NCBI RefSeq assembly: GCF_018070075.1
Contig: NZ_JAGPXE010000004.1
Location: 434,001-498,000 of the forward strand
DNA from: Saccharopolyspora endophytica
GTDB taxonomy: Bacteria; Actinomycetota; Actinomycetes; Mycobacteriales; Pseudonocardiaceae
DNA: 64,000 bases
Direction of reading: 5' to 3'
Shown here: in pieces, positions 36,482-44,310 of the stretch
Numbering within the stretch: the first letter of the stretch is position 1
Layout: the number at the start of each line of letters is the position of its first letter
Program-made: the position numbers and the translations under genes
The notes under the pieces: generated by a model
The model's input: only the letters and a program-made list of their open reading frames with translations
Database searches by the model: none
Told to the model about the DNA's origin: nothing

Positions 36482-37309
36482 TCAGGCCTGGTCGGCCTGC
36501 GGCTTCTCCTGCTTCTTCGTCTCGGCAGGGGTCTGCTCACCGCTGGAGAGCTGCTGCTGCGCACCGCCGGTGACCTGCTGCTGCTCGCCGCCACCCATGG
36601 AGGCGCGCAGCTGGGCCAGGCGGCTGGCACCGGCCGCGTCCACGGAGGCCTGCTCGACCTCCATCATCCGGCCCTGCACGCTGTTCTGCGCGAGCTCCGC
36701 CTCGCCGAGGGCGGTGGTGTAGCGGCGCTCGATCTTGTCCCGGACCTCGTCCAGCGAAGGCGTGTTGCCGGGCGCGGAGACCTCGGTCATCGACTTCATC
36801 GACGCCGAGACCTGCTCCTGCATCTTGGCCTGCTCCAGCTGGCTGAGCAGCTTGGTGCGCTCGGCGATCTTCTGCTGCAGGACCTGCGCGTTGCGCTCGA
36901 CGGCCTGCTTGGCCTGCTCGGCGGCACCCAGCGACTGGTCGTGCAGCGTCTTGAGGTCCTCGACGCCCTGCTCGGCGGTGACCAGCTGGCTGGCCAGCTG
37001 CGTCGCGGTCTCCTCGTACTTCTGGGCCTTGGCCTCGTCCCCTTCGGTGCGAGCCTGGTCGGCCATCACCAGCGCCTGCTTGGCCGAGGCCTGCAGCTTC
37101 TCGACCTCGCCGAGCTGGCGGTTCAGCTTCATCTCCAGCTGGCGCTGGTTGCCGATCACCGACGCGGCCTGCTGGGAGAGGCTCTGGTGCTGCCGCTGGG
37201 CCTCTTCGATGGCCTGCTGGATCTGCACCTTCGGGTCGGCGTGCTCGTCGACCTTCGACGAGAACGACGCCATCAGGTACTTCCAGGCCTTCACGAACGG
37301 GTTGGCCAT
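36482..37309 (-). CDS. pspA: PspA/IM30 membrane-stress protein
   Basis: 275-residue ESCRT-III-like coiled-coil protein that binds stressed membranes. ATG 37309 follows [30 protein letters not shown] is the amphipathic N-terminal helix; a Gln/Glu/Lys-rich coiled coil spans about residues 25-220, and the last 40 residues are Gln/Gly-rich. The gene is separated from clgR upstream by 288 bp with a strong terminator, so it must have its own promoter, presumably ClgR-controlled. Confidence 0.94.
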   Translation of the reverse strand: MANPFVKAWKYLMASFSSKVDEHADPKVQIQQAIEEAQRQHQSLSQQAASVIGNQRQLEMKLNRQLGEVEKLQASAKQALVMADQARTEGDEAKAQKYEETATQLASQLVTAEQGVEDLKTLHDQSLGAAEQAKQAVERNAQVLQQKIAERTKLLSQLEQAKMQEQVSASMKSMTEVSAPGNTPSLDEVRDKIERRYTTALGEAELAQNSVQGRMMEVEQASVDAAGASRLAQLRASMGGGEQQQVTGGAQQQLSSGEQTPAETKKQEKPQADQA

Positions 37310-37540
37310 CTCCTCCGCCTGCCTTCTCTCCGCTTGCCGGCTGCCCCCAGCCGATCTCTCGCCGATACAACGCATCAGGAGCCTCGGCTGGTTCCATCGT
37401 GTCAGGTAGTTGTGTCCGCTTCCACCAAACACGGCAGATCTCCGGGTATTTCCCGGAGCGCTCAGCGTTGATCGAACCAGCCCCGTCCGACCGCCGCCGC
37501 TCCGGGGGCATAACGGACATTGAACCGTGATCAACTAAAA

Positions 37541-37581
37541 CCCGACCGCCCCGCGGGCCGGTGGCACGCGGGGCGGTCGGG
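37541..37581 (-). terminator. Intrinsic terminator after clgR
   Basis: Perfect 15-bp stem CCCGACCGCCCCGCG / CGCGGGGCGGTCGGG, loop 11 nt. On the minus strand it is followed by TTTTAGTT, a canonical intrinsic terminator 16 bp after the clgR stop. Confidence 0.92.
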
Positions 37582-37597
37582 TGTGTCGTCTAGTCGT

Positions 37598-38026
37598 TCA
37601 GGCGGCCACTACCTGCTTGCGCACAGGAGCGCTGATGCGCTGGCTGAGCACCGGCTGAAGCCCCGCGCGGGCGTCACCGGCATCGGCGAACTGCTCGGCG
37701 TCGGCGAGCTCGGCACCGAGCAGGCTCGGCACCAGCTGACCACCGTCGAGGTCCGCGGTCGCTGGCTGCTCGACGACGGATGGCACGACCATCGTCCCGT
37801 CGAGGTCACCGGCCACGGTCACCAACAGTTCTGGCAGCGGCAGGTCCAAGGCATCACAGATCGAGGACAGCAGCTCACTGGACGCCTCCTTGCGGCCCCG
37901 TTCGACCTCGGACAGGTATCCGAGGCTCACCCGGGCAGCGCGCGAAACGTCCCGCAACGTCCGAGACTGTGCGGTCCGGGCGCGGCGCAGCCGTTCACCG
38001 ACCGCCTCCCGCAACAATACGGTCAT
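37598..38026 (-). CDS. clgR: ClgR, XRE-type activator of clp and psp genes
   Basis: 142 residues: Cro/C1 helix-turn-helix at about 8-65 ([40 protein letters not shown]), then an Asp/Gly-rich linker and C-terminal QVVAA. In Streptomyces and mycobacteria ClgR activates clpP and, in the latter, pspA, and is itself degraded by Clp through its C-terminal Ala residues; the AA end here fits. ATG 38026 follows GGGAGG. Gene order with cinA and pgsA is conserved in actinobacteria. Confidence 0.94.
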   Translation of the reverse strand: MTVLLREAVGERLRRARTAQSRTLRDVSRAARVSLGYLSEVERGRKEASSELLSSICDALDLPLPELLVTVAGDLDGTMVVPSVVEQPATADLDGGQLVPSLLGAELADAEQFADAGDARAGLQPVLSQRISAPVRKQVVAA

Positions 38027-38054
38027 CGCGCGCCTCCCTTCCTTCGTCGCCTTC

Positions 38055-38069
38055 CGCGTGCACTACGCG
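38055..38069. promoter_or_regulatory. Inverted repeat upstream of clgR
   Basis: CGCGT-N5-ACGCG about 30-45 bp before the clgR ATG, in the promoter region. It is a possible autoregulatory site. ClgR sites contain CGC/GCG half-sites, but this one does not match a published consensus exactly. Confidence 0.35.
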
Positions 38070-38232
38070 TGAACGCCCCCTACGTTACTCATCGATGGGC
38101 CGGAACGAGAACGATCGAGCGGAAGTCCGCCCAGGGCGAACGGTCCATGATCGATCGGCCTAGTCCTCGTTGGGCCATGTTTACGCAGCGCACAGCGCAC
38201 GCGGACACATGACGACCCCTCCTGCAAATTGT

Positions 38233-38724
38233 TCAACGCAGCAGCCCGGCGAAGTGTTCCAGAGCCACCCGAACGGCCGCCGCGCGCACCGCGTGACGAT
38301 CACCGTCGAGCTCCACCGTGCGCACCTGCGCACCTCCCGGACCGGCAAAGCCCAGGTGAACGGTGCCGGGAGCGACTCCGTCCTGCGTATCCGGGCCCGC
38401 CACCCCGGTGAGCCCGATGCCCCAATCCGCCCCGCACCGACGCGACGCGCCGACGGCGAGTTGGGCTGCCACATCCGGGTGAACCGCACCGTGCTCGGCG
38501 AGCAGGTCGGCGTCCACCCCGGCGAGACGGTCCTTGAGATCGGTCGCGTAGACGACTAGACCGCCGCGCACCACGGCGCTGGCGCCGGGCACCTCGGTCA
38601 GCGCGGCGGTGACCAGTCCCGCGGTGAGCGATTCCGCGGTCGCGACCGTCTCACCGCGCTGCCGCAGAGCGGCGATCAACGCCGCGACCTGCGGGAACGG
38701 CAGGCCGAGAGGTTCGAGGATCAT
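38233..38724 (-). CDS. CinA C-terminal domain, nicotinamide-nucleotide amidase
   Basis: 163-residue stand-alone CinA C-terminal domain (PncC type). Motifs: GETVATAESLTAGLVTAALT at the start, GGLVVYATDLKDRLAGV and GIGLTGVAGPDTQDGVAPGT. The family deamidates nicotinamide mononucleotide to nicotinate mononucleotide. Start ATG 38724 overlaps the pgsA stop by 4 bp. Part of the conserved rimO-pgsA-cinA-clgR string. Confidence 0.92.
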   Translation of the reverse strand: MILEPLGLPFPQVAALIAALRQRGETVATAESLTAGLVTAALTEVPGASAVVRGGLVVYATDLKDRLAGVDADLLAEHGAVHPDVAAQLAVGASRRCGADWGIGLTGVAGPDTQDGVAPGTVHLGFAGPGGAQVRTVELDGDRHAVRAAAVRVALEHFAGLLR

Positions 38725-39311
38725 GCGCCGGCCTTCGAGCCGCCCGCGGCCCGCAGCCGCAGCGCGCGGATCACGTAGTCCAGGCCGGTCACGACGGTGG
38801 CGATCAGCGCCGCGCCGAGCACGATCCAGCGCGGGACGTCGAGCCAGGACCCCAGCGGCAGCAGGTAGAGCCCGATCGCGATGGCCTGCAGCAGCGTCTT
38901 GATCTTGCCGCCGTGGCTGGCCGCGATCACGCCGTGCCGGATCACCCAGAACCGCAGCAGCGTCACGCCCAGCTCACGCACGATGATCACCCAGGTCGCC
39001 CACCACCACAGGTCGCCGAGCAGGCTCAGCCCGACCAGCGCGGCGCCGGTGAGCGCCTTGTCGGCGATGGGGTCGGCGATCTTGCCGAAGTCGGTGACCA
39101 GCCCGCGCTTGCGGGCGATCTCGCCGTCGATGCGGTCGGTGATGGAGGCCAGCGCGAACACACCGGTGGCGATCCAGCGCCACAGCTCGTCGTGCCCGTC
39201 GCCCCAGAACAGCGCGACCAGGAAGACCGGCACCAGCAGCAGCCGGGACATGGTCAGCACGTTGGCGATGTTGAGGACGGGCGCCTGCGGCGCCTGGCCT
39301 TCTGCCGTCAT
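38721..39311 (-). CDS. pgsA: CDP-alcohol phosphatidyltransferase (PgsA-like)
   Basis: 196-residue membrane enzyme transferring glycerol-phosphate to CDP-diacylglycerol. The diagnostic motif D-x2-DG-x2-AR-x8-G-x3-D-x3-D is present as [19 protein letters not shown] followed by IADPIAD. About five membrane helices. ATG 39311 overlaps the rimO stop (ATGA). In mycobacteria the corresponding position holds pgsA3. Confidence 0.93.
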   Translation of the reverse strand: MTAEGQAPQAPVLNIANVLTMSRLLLVPVFLVALFWGDGHDELWRWIATGVFALASITDRIDGEIARKRGLVTDFGKIADPIADKALTGAALVGLSLLGDLWWWATWVIIVRELGVTLLRFWVIRHGVIAASHGGKIKTLLQAIAIGLYLLPLGSWLDVPRWIVLGAALIATVVTGLDYVIRALRLRAAGGSKAGA

Positions 39312-40726
39312 GGCTGCTCCCCGGACTTCTCCAGCGGTCGCACCACGAGGTCCACGCCTTCGCTGTCGATGACCTCGCAGCGCACGAGCTCGCCCACGGC
39401 GAGCTCGTCGCACTCGACGATCAGGCATTCGCCGTCGACCTCAGGACCCTGGTGGTCGGCGCGGCCGATGACGTCGTCCTCGTCGAAGCGCTCGACGATG
39501 ACGGTGACCTCGGTGCCGATCCGGTCCTCGGCGCGCTGCGCGATCAGCTCGTCGGCCAGGGCCGTCAGCTGCTCGACGCGCTTGGCGACCACGTCCGGGT
39601 CGAGCTTGTCGTCGAAGCCGGCGGCCTCCGTGCCGTCCTCGTCGGAGTAGCCGAACACGCCGATGGCGTCGAGCCGGGCGCGGGTGAGGAAGTCCTGCAG
39701 CTCGGCGAAGTCCTCCTCGGTCTCACCGGGGAAGCCGACGATGAAGTTGCTGCGGATGCCCGCTTCCGGGGACAGCTCCCGGATCTGCTCGATGAGCTGC
39801 AGGAACGACTCGGTGGAGCCGAACCGCCGCATCCGGCGCAGCACGGACTCGCTGGAGTGCTGGAAGGAGAGGTCGAAGTAGCGGGCCACGCCCGGCGTGG
39901 TGGCGATGGTGCTCACCAGGCCCGGACGGGTCTCGGCGGGCTGCAGGTAGGACACCCGCACCCGCTCGACGCCGTCGAGCTCGGCCAGCCTCGGCAGCAG
40001 GGTTTCCAGCGCGCGCTGGTCGGAGAGGTCCTTGCCGTAGGAGGTCGAGTTCTCGCTGACCAGGAACAGCTCCTTGGCGCCGTTGCGGGCCAACCAGGCG
40101 CCTTCGCCGAGGATCTCCTCCGGCGGGCGGGACAGGAAGGAGCCCCGGAACGACGGGATGGCGCAGAACGAGCAGCGGCGGTCGCAGCCGGAGGCGAGCT
40201 TGAGCGCGGCGACCGGCGAGTCGTCGAGCCTGCGGCGGGAGACCTCGCGCGCGGCGGGGACCCAGCCGTGCCCGGGGACGGCGACCTCGGCCGCGGCGGC
40301 CGGGCGCGAGACCGGGCTGATCGGCAGCATCGTGCGCCGGTCCTGCGGCTGGTGGGACTGCACGGCGCGACCGGCGAGGACGTCATCGAGCCGGTCGGCG
40401 AGGTTGTCGTAGTGGTCGAAGCCCAGGACCGCGTCGGCTTCGGGCATCTGCTCGGCGAGCTCGGCGCCGTAGCGCTCGGCCATGCAGCCGACGGCCACGA
40501 CCTTCGCCCCGGTGTCGGAGGCGGCCAGCAGCGTGTCCACGGAGTCCTTCTTGGCGGACTCGACGAAGCCGCAGGTGTTGACCACGACGACTTCGGCGTC
40601 GTCGGGTTCGACGAGGTCCCAGCCCCGGCCGTGCAGGTTGCCGGCGAGCTCCTCGGAATCGACCTCATTGCGGGCGCAACCGAGCGTGACCATGGCGACT
40701 CGGTGGTGTTGCTGCTCGGTTGACAT
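39308..40726 (-). CDS. rimO: Ribosomal protein S12 methylthiotransferase RimO
   Basis: 472-residue radical-SAM methylthiotransferase acting on Asp of ribosomal protein S12. The N-terminal UPF0004 domain has cysteines in [28 protein letters not shown] and [11 protein letters not shown]. The radical-SAM motif is [15 protein letters not shown], and a TRAM domain closes the protein. A TAGGCT box lies 6 nt before ATG 40726, so translation may be leaderless. Divergent from the acetyltransferase pair. Confidence 0.96.
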   Translation of the reverse strand: MSTEQQHHRVAMVTLGCARNEVDSEELAGNLHGRGWDLVEPDDAEVVVVNTCGFVESAKKDSVDTLLAASDTGAKVVAVGCMAERYGAELAEQMPEADAVLGFDHYDNLADRLDDVLAGRAVQSHQPQDRRTMLPISPVSRPAAAAEVAVPGHGWVPAAREVSRRRLDDSPVAALKLASGCDRRCSFCAIPSFRGSFLSRPPEEILGEGAWLARNGAKELFLVSENSTSYGKDLSDQRALETLLPRLAELDGVERVRVSYLQPAETRPGLVSTIATTPGVARYFDLSFQHSSESVLRRMRRFGSTESFLQLIEQIRELSPEAGIRSNFIVGFPGETEEDFAELQDFLTRARLDAIGVFGYSDEDGTEAAGFDDKLDPDVVAKRVEQLTALADELIAQRAEDRIGTEVTVIVERFDEDDVIGRADHQGPEVDGECLIVECDELAVGELVRCEVIDSEGVDLVVRPLEKSGEQP

Positions 40727-40732
40727 GGGTCG

Positions 40733-40738
40733 AGCCTA
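40733..40738 (-). promoter_or_regulatory. -10 box for leaderless rimO mRNA
   Basis: TAGGCT on the minus strand, 6 nt (CGACCC) before the ATG at 40726; no Shine-Dalgarno. Confidence 0.55.
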
Positions 40739-40838
40739 ACGTCCGTCCTGTCGACGCTCGGCAACGAGCCTGCCACCGCAGAATGCCCCCGAGTGGTGGC
40801 CAAGATTACGACTGTCCGGACGACCATCCTCCTGTTGC

Positions 40839-40857
40839 CATGGTTAGGCTTACCTAA
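40839..40857 (+). promoter_or_regulatory. IdeR/DtxR-like iron box overlapping -10 of acetyltransferase 1
   Basis: CATGGTTAGGCTTACCTAA matches 15 of 19 positions of the DtxR/IdeR consensus (TTAGGTTAGGCTAACCTAA). It covers the candidate -10 TAGGCT (40845-40850) and ends one base before GTG 40859, so a bound repressor would block the promoter. The overlap with a TANNNT promoter element could also produce some resemblance by chance. Confidence 0.45.
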
Positions 40858-40858
40858 C

Positions 40859-41359
40859 GTGAATGCCATCGAGGTGCGACCGGCCCGAGTCCGCGACGCG
40901 CGAGCGATCAAGTCGTTGATCGACCACTACGCGGGAAAGGTGGTCCTCGGCAAGGAACTGGTCACCCTCTACGAGGACATCCAGGAGTTCCGGGTCGCCG
41001 AGGACGAGGGCCACATCGTCGGTTGCGGCGCGCTGCACGTGCTGTGGGAGGACCTCGCCGAGATCCGCACCGTGGCCGTCGACCCGATGGAGAAGGGGCG
41101 CGGGGTCGGCCACCTCATCGTCGACCGGCTGATCGAGCACGCCGCGGAGCTGGGGCTGTCCCGGGTCTTCGTGCTCACCTTCGAGACGGAGTTCTTCAGC
41201 AGGCACGGCTTCCGGCCGATCGCCGACACGCCCGTTCCGCCGGAGGTCTACGACGAGATCCGCCGCTCGCCGGACGAGGGCGTCGCCCAGTTCCTGGACC
41301 TGGCGCACGTCAAGCCGAACACCTTGGGCAACACGCGGATGCTGTTGCAGCTGACCTGA
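40859..41359 (+). CDS. ArgA-like amino-acid N-acetyltransferase, copy 1 (GNAT)
   Basis: 166-residue GNAT protein related to mycobacterial Rv2747, an L-glutamate/glutamine N-acetyltransferase located next to ftsK and pgsA, as here. VRPARVRDARAIKSLI opens the fold. The acetyl-CoA loop is RTVAVDPMEKGRGVGHLIVD, and ETEFFSRHGFRPI is strand 6/helix 4. Start GTG 40859 lies 8 nt after a TAGGCT box, with an iron-box-like palindrome over the promoter. Copy 2 follows 42 bp downstream. Confidence 0.88.
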   Translation: MNAIEVRPARVRDARAIKSLIDHYAGKVVLGKELVTLYEDIQEFRVAEDEGHIVGCGALHVLWEDLAEIRTVAVDPMEKGRGVGHLIVDRLIEHAAELGLSRVFVLTFETEFFSRHGFRPIADTPVPPEVYDEIRRSPDEGVAQFLDLAHVKPNTLGNTRMLLQLT

Positions 41360-41389
41360 TATTCGCGCGCTCCGCTGAGGGCGCGGCGT

Positions 41390-41395
41390 TACGAT
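41390..41395 (+). promoter_or_regulatory. -10 box for leaderless acetyltransferase 2 mRNA
   Basis: TACGAT, 6 nt before ATG 41402, no Shine-Dalgarno. This gives the second copy a promoter of its own. Confidence 0.5.
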
Positions 41396-41401
41396 GGATG
41401 C

Positions 41402-41920
41402 ATGAATGGTTATGCGCCGTCGGAGATAGTGATTCGACGGGCTCGGATCGCCGACGTCCCGACGATCAAGGCGCTGGTGGACACCTACGCGGGAGAGGTG
41501 CTCCTGGAGAAGGAACTCGTCACGCTCTACGAGGACATCCAGGAGTTCTGGGTGGCCGAGGACGACGGCCGCGTGGTCGGTTGCGGTGCGCTGCACGTGC
41601 TGTGGGAAGACCTCGCCGAGATCCGCACGGTGGCGATCGATCCGGTGGTCAAGGGGCGCGGCATCGGGCACCGCGTCGTCCGGCGGCTCGTCGAACTCGC
41701 CACCGAGCTGGGCCTGACTCGCGTGTTCGTGCTGACCTTCGAGACGGAGTTCTTCGGGCGGCACGGTTTTCGCACCATCGACGGCGCTCCGGTCAGCCCC
41801 GAGGTCTACGAGGAGATGCGGCGCTCGGTCGACGCCGGCGTCGCGGAATTCCTGGACCTGGCCAACATCAAGCCCAACACCCTGGGCAACACCCGGATGC
41901 TCCTCGAACTACCGGGTTGA
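41402..41920 (+). CDS. ArgA-like amino-acid N-acetyltransferase, copy 2 (GNAT)
   Basis: 172-residue paralogue of the preceding gene. Long stretches are identical or nearly so: KELVTLYEDIQEF, VVGCGALHVLWEDLAEIRTV, VFVLTFETEFF and IKPNTLGNTRML. By eye the two proteins are about 70% identical, so this is a tandem duplication. The acetyl-CoA loop VKGRGIGHRVV is intact. The copies differ mainly in the N-terminus and in the loop IDGAPVSPEV, so substrate or regulation may have diverged. Confidence 0.88.
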   Translation: MNGYAPSEIVIRRARIADVPTIKALVDTYAGEVLLEKELVTLYEDIQEFWVAEDDGRVVGCGALHVLWEDLAEIRTVAIDPVVKGRGIGHRVVRRLVELATELGLTRVFVLTFETEFFGRHGFRTIDGAPVSPEVYEEMRRSVDAGVAEFLDLANIKPNTLGNTRMLLELPG

Positions 41921-42059
41921 GCGGTTCTTCCCCGCATCAGGTGAGGGGACTCGGCTCGCACCCCCACGCGAGGTGAGCCCCGAACTCCGAACTCCGTCGT
42001 TCATCAACCGTTCGCGTTCGTAAGTTCGCAACTTTCTCACGAGTCCCTCTGGCACCGGT

Positions 42060-42065
42060 TATAAA
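42060..42065 (+). promoter_or_regulatory. Candidate -10 for phospholipase gene
   Basis: TATAAA in a locally AT-rich stretch, 38 bp before the TTG start at 42103. Confidence 0.45.
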
Positions 42066-42102
42066 CACCTGTGGTCATCCGTTCCACCCAGAGGAGACTG
42101 CC

Positions 42103-42606
42103 TTGGAACGCAACCGTCGCCGTGGCCTGATCGCCACCGTGGCCGCCACCGGTGCCCTGCTGCTGACCGGCGGAACGGCGCTCGCCGCCGACCTCACGCC
42201 CGAAGAGCTGCAGAAGACCACCGACAGCTACCTGTTCGAGCACTCGCTCGACGAGTTCACCCAGACCCGCTCCGAGCAGCCCCACGCCGACCAGCTCGAC
42301 TGGTCCTCCGACGGCTGCTCCTACTCCCCGGATTCGCCGTTCGGCTACGAGTTCCTGGAGAGCTGCGACCGGCACGACTTCGGCTACCGCAACTACAAGT
42401 CGCAGGAGCGGTTCACCGAGGACAACCGGCTGGAGATCGACGACAACTTCCACGACGACATGTACTCGGCGTGCGACGGCGACGGCGCCTGCGAGTCCAC
42501 CGCGGACCTGTACTACCAGGCCGTTCGCCAGTTCGGCGGCTCCGCCTCGTCGGTCGCGGAAGCCGTGGAGATGGCCAACCTCCCGGAGCGCGCAGCCCAG
42601 CGCTGA
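42103..42606 (+). CDS. Secreted prokaryotic phospholipase A2
   Basis: 167 residues. TTG 42103 follows GAGGAGAC. Signal peptide: RNRRRGLIATVAATGALLLT to an AxA site near residue 28. The mature part has the prokaryotic PLA2 active site ESCDRHDFGYRNYKSQERF, with the His-Asp dyad, and upstream SSDGCSYSPDSPFGYEF for calcium binding. Disulphide cysteines: CS, CDR, SACDGDGAC. It hydrolyses sn-2 acyl chains outside the cell. Similar to secreted Streptomyces PLA2. Confidence 0.93.
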   Translation: MERNRRRGLIATVAATGALLLTGGTALAADLTPEELQKTTDSYLFEHSLDEFTQTRSEQPHADQLDWSSDGCSYSPDSPFGYEFLESCDRHDFGYRNYKSQERFTEDNRLEIDDNFHDDMYSACDGDGACESTADLYYQAVRQFGGSASSVAEAVEMANLPERAAQR

Positions 42607-42616
42607 CCAGTCCCGT

Positions 42617-42676
42617 TCGAATTTCGCGCGAAATTCGAGTCGGAACTTCGGGACTCGAATTTCGCGCGAAATTCGA
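42617..42676. repeat. 60-bp intergenic element of two 22-bp palindromes (copy 2, inverted)
   Basis: Palindromes TCGAATTTCGC plus reverse complement at 42617-42638 and 42655-42676, with spacer GTCGGAACTTCGGGAC. The reverse complement of the spacer at 18086-18101 is GTCGGAACTTCGGAGC, so the two copies differ only at the last three spacer positions and are in opposite orientation. It lies 10 bp 3' of the phospholipase stop. Confidence 0.95.
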
Positions 42677-42735
42677 CGACTACGCCACCCGCGCCGCGCT
42701 GACCTGCGCAGACACGCCCGACCGCGTGGGCGGAT

Positions 42736-42757
42736 TCGGATGTCGCGCGAAATTCGA
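42736..42757. repeat. Degenerate single palindrome of the same family
   Basis: One 22-bp unit whose right arm GCGAAATTCGA is intact and whose left arm has two changes (TCGGATGTCGC). It stands just before the terminator of the sialidase-like gene. Confidence 0.85.
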
Positions 42758-42760
42758 AAA

Positions 42761-42801
42761 GCCCCCACCCGGCGGGAGGACCAGCTCTTCCGGGTGGGGG
42801 C
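42761..42801 (-). terminator. Intrinsic terminator of the BNR/sialidase-like gene
   Basis: Stem GCCCCCACCCGG / CCGGGTGGGGGC with a 17-nt loop; on the minus strand it is followed by TTTTCG. It is placed 17 bp after the stop at 42818. Confidence 0.88.
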
Positions 42802-42817
42802 CGTTCCGCGGAGGCCG

Positions 42818-44092
42818 TCAGCGGCCGATTCGGGTGTCCATCGGGCGGGGCTCGGACTTCGCCGCAGCGCTCCCGCCGTCGATCGGGCCGACGCCGTAGA
42901 ACGCCTCGCACGGCCCGCCGATGTAGTGCTCGAAGTCCGTGGCCACGTGGATCATGGACTCGCCGTCCTCGGTGGCCAGCAGGCTGGGGCTGAAGTTCCG
43001 GCAGGAGCTGCCCTGGTTGTAGCTGATCTGCACCGGGGCCGGGATCTCCTTCCACGGCCCGTCGAGGTCCTTCGGGTCGTCGTTGACCATCACGGTCTTG
43101 CCGTTCCCGGGCGCCCAGCCGCCGTTGTCACCGCCGAGCATCTGGTAGCCCAGCAGCACTCGCCCGTTGGGGTTCGGGCCGGGCGCGAGCGCGATGGTCG
43201 GCGTGCCGAGCGGCTGCCCGCCGGTGTCGGAGACGATCTCGGTGCCCAGGTCGTAGGGGTCGCCCCAGTCCCAGCCGTCGGAGGATTTGCGGATCCAGAC
43301 CGTGCAGGTGTGCACCGGGTCGTAATTGCAGACCTCGTAAACCATCAGGTAGGTGCCGTCCGGCAGTGTGCGAACTCCCGACATCCCGGGGCGCACCGTG
43401 AACTCGTCGTTCTTCAGCATGTCCTTCGCATCGGTCCAATTGCGACCGTCCGAGGAACGCACCTGCACCAGTTTTTGATCGTGCTGCGGGTCGCTGTCAT
43501 CGGAATAGAACGCGACCAGGTCGCCCTGCTCGGAAACGGTGAACTCGGGCTCCCACACACCGGGCCCGACCGGGGCCTGCACGACGTCGGAGAGGTAGCT
43601 CCAGGTCTTGCCGTGGTCGTCGCTGCGCCACACGCGGATGCTGGTCCGCCGCTCGTCCTCATCCGAGCCGATGCCCGCGGAACCGGCCCACAGCAGCGTC
43701 CCGGCGGGCATGTCGCCGACCTGCTGCGGCAGCTCGTACAGCGTCGAGCAGCACATCCCCTTGGTGTTCTCACCTGCGGGATCGCGGATCTCGGAGAGCG
43801 GCTGGAAGGTCTTGCCGTCGTCGCGGCTCTCGAAGATCACCGCGAAACCGGCGTTGTCCCGGTAGGTCGTCATGCTCGACAGCACGCGGCCGTTGGCCTC
43901 GCCGGAGTTCTCCAGCCGGACCAGGCGCGGATAGCTGGACCCGCCGACGCGCAGCAGCTCACCCTTGTCCACGTCCTGGGTCCCGACATCGCCGGGAGCG
44001 GGTGCGGATAACGCCGCGTGCTGCAATCCCGCGATCACCAATGCCGCCGAGAACAGCACGACCAACAAAGCGCGAACTTTTCGAAAGACCAT
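42818..44092 (-). CDS. Secreted BNR/Asp-box beta-propeller, sialidase-like glycosidase
   Basis: 424 residues from ATG 44092 (GAGGGG 8 nt upstream). Signal peptide with VRALLVVLFSAALVIAGLQH. Four Asp-box motifs (SRDDGKTF, SDDHGKTW, SSDGRNW, SSDGWDW) mark a beta-propeller of the sialidase/GH33-GH93 superfamily. An invariant-looking YPRLVRL near the N-terminus and EPEF in the middle fit catalytic blades. It could be a sialidase or an exo-arabinanase (GH93); the sequence does not decide. The 5' region (44100-44270) is notably AT-rich, which may mean transfer. Confidence 0.82.
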   Translation of the reverse strand: MVFRKVRALLVVLFSAALVIAGLQHAALSAPAPGDVGTQDVDKGELLRVGGSSYPRLVRLENSGEANGRVLSSMTTYRDNAGFAVIFESRDDGKTFQPLSEIRDPAGENTKGMCCSTLYELPQQVGDMPAGTLLWAGSAGIGSDEDERRTSIRVWRSDDHGKTWSYLSDVVQAPVGPGVWEPEFTVSEQGDLVAFYSDDSDPQHDQKLVQVRSSDGRNWTDAKDMLKNDEFTVRPGMSGVRTLPDGTYLMVYEVCNYDPVHTCTVWIRKSSDGWDWGDPYDLGTEIVSDTGGQPLGTPTIALAPGPNPNGRVLLGYQMLGGDNGGWAPGNGKTVMVNDDPKDLDGPWKEIPAPVQISYNQGSSCRNFSPSLLATEDGESMIHVATDFEHYIGGPCEAFYGVGPIDGGSAAAKSEPRPMDTRIGR

Positions 44093-44274
44093 GCGCAATA
44101 CCCCTCAACCCGCGGGCGGTTCAACCGTCAGCGGCGGAGAGGCTATCGCAGAAAGGATCTGAATCGAGCCCTCTGGAAATTCCGTTCAGAGCAATTGGGA
44201 GAACGCAAACGGAGCAGTGGAAAGAATGCGAAACAAACGGTGATGAACAACCGTGAAAAGCGCGGAAAACGAAG
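44093..44274. other. AT-rich interval upstream of the sialidase-like gene
   Basis: 182 bp with lower GC than the window average, presumably the promoter and leader of the minus-strand sialidase-like gene. No gene or palindrome stands out. Confidence 0.4.
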
Positions 44275-44307
44275 CGGTCCCGCGGCTTGAACCTCGCCGC
44301 GGGACCG
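44275..44307 (-). terminator. Intrinsic terminator of ftsK
   Basis: Stem CGGTCCCGCGG / CCGCGGGACCG, loop 11 nt, 4 bp after the ftsK stop; followed on the minus strand by CTTCGTTTT. Confidence 0.88.
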
Positions 44308-44310
44308 TGC

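Noticed and set aside
37310..37597. tRNA or small RNA gene between clgR and pspA
   Set aside because: The GGTTCGATC-like stretch lacks a matching acceptor stem and clover-leaf; only the terminator hairpin is supported.
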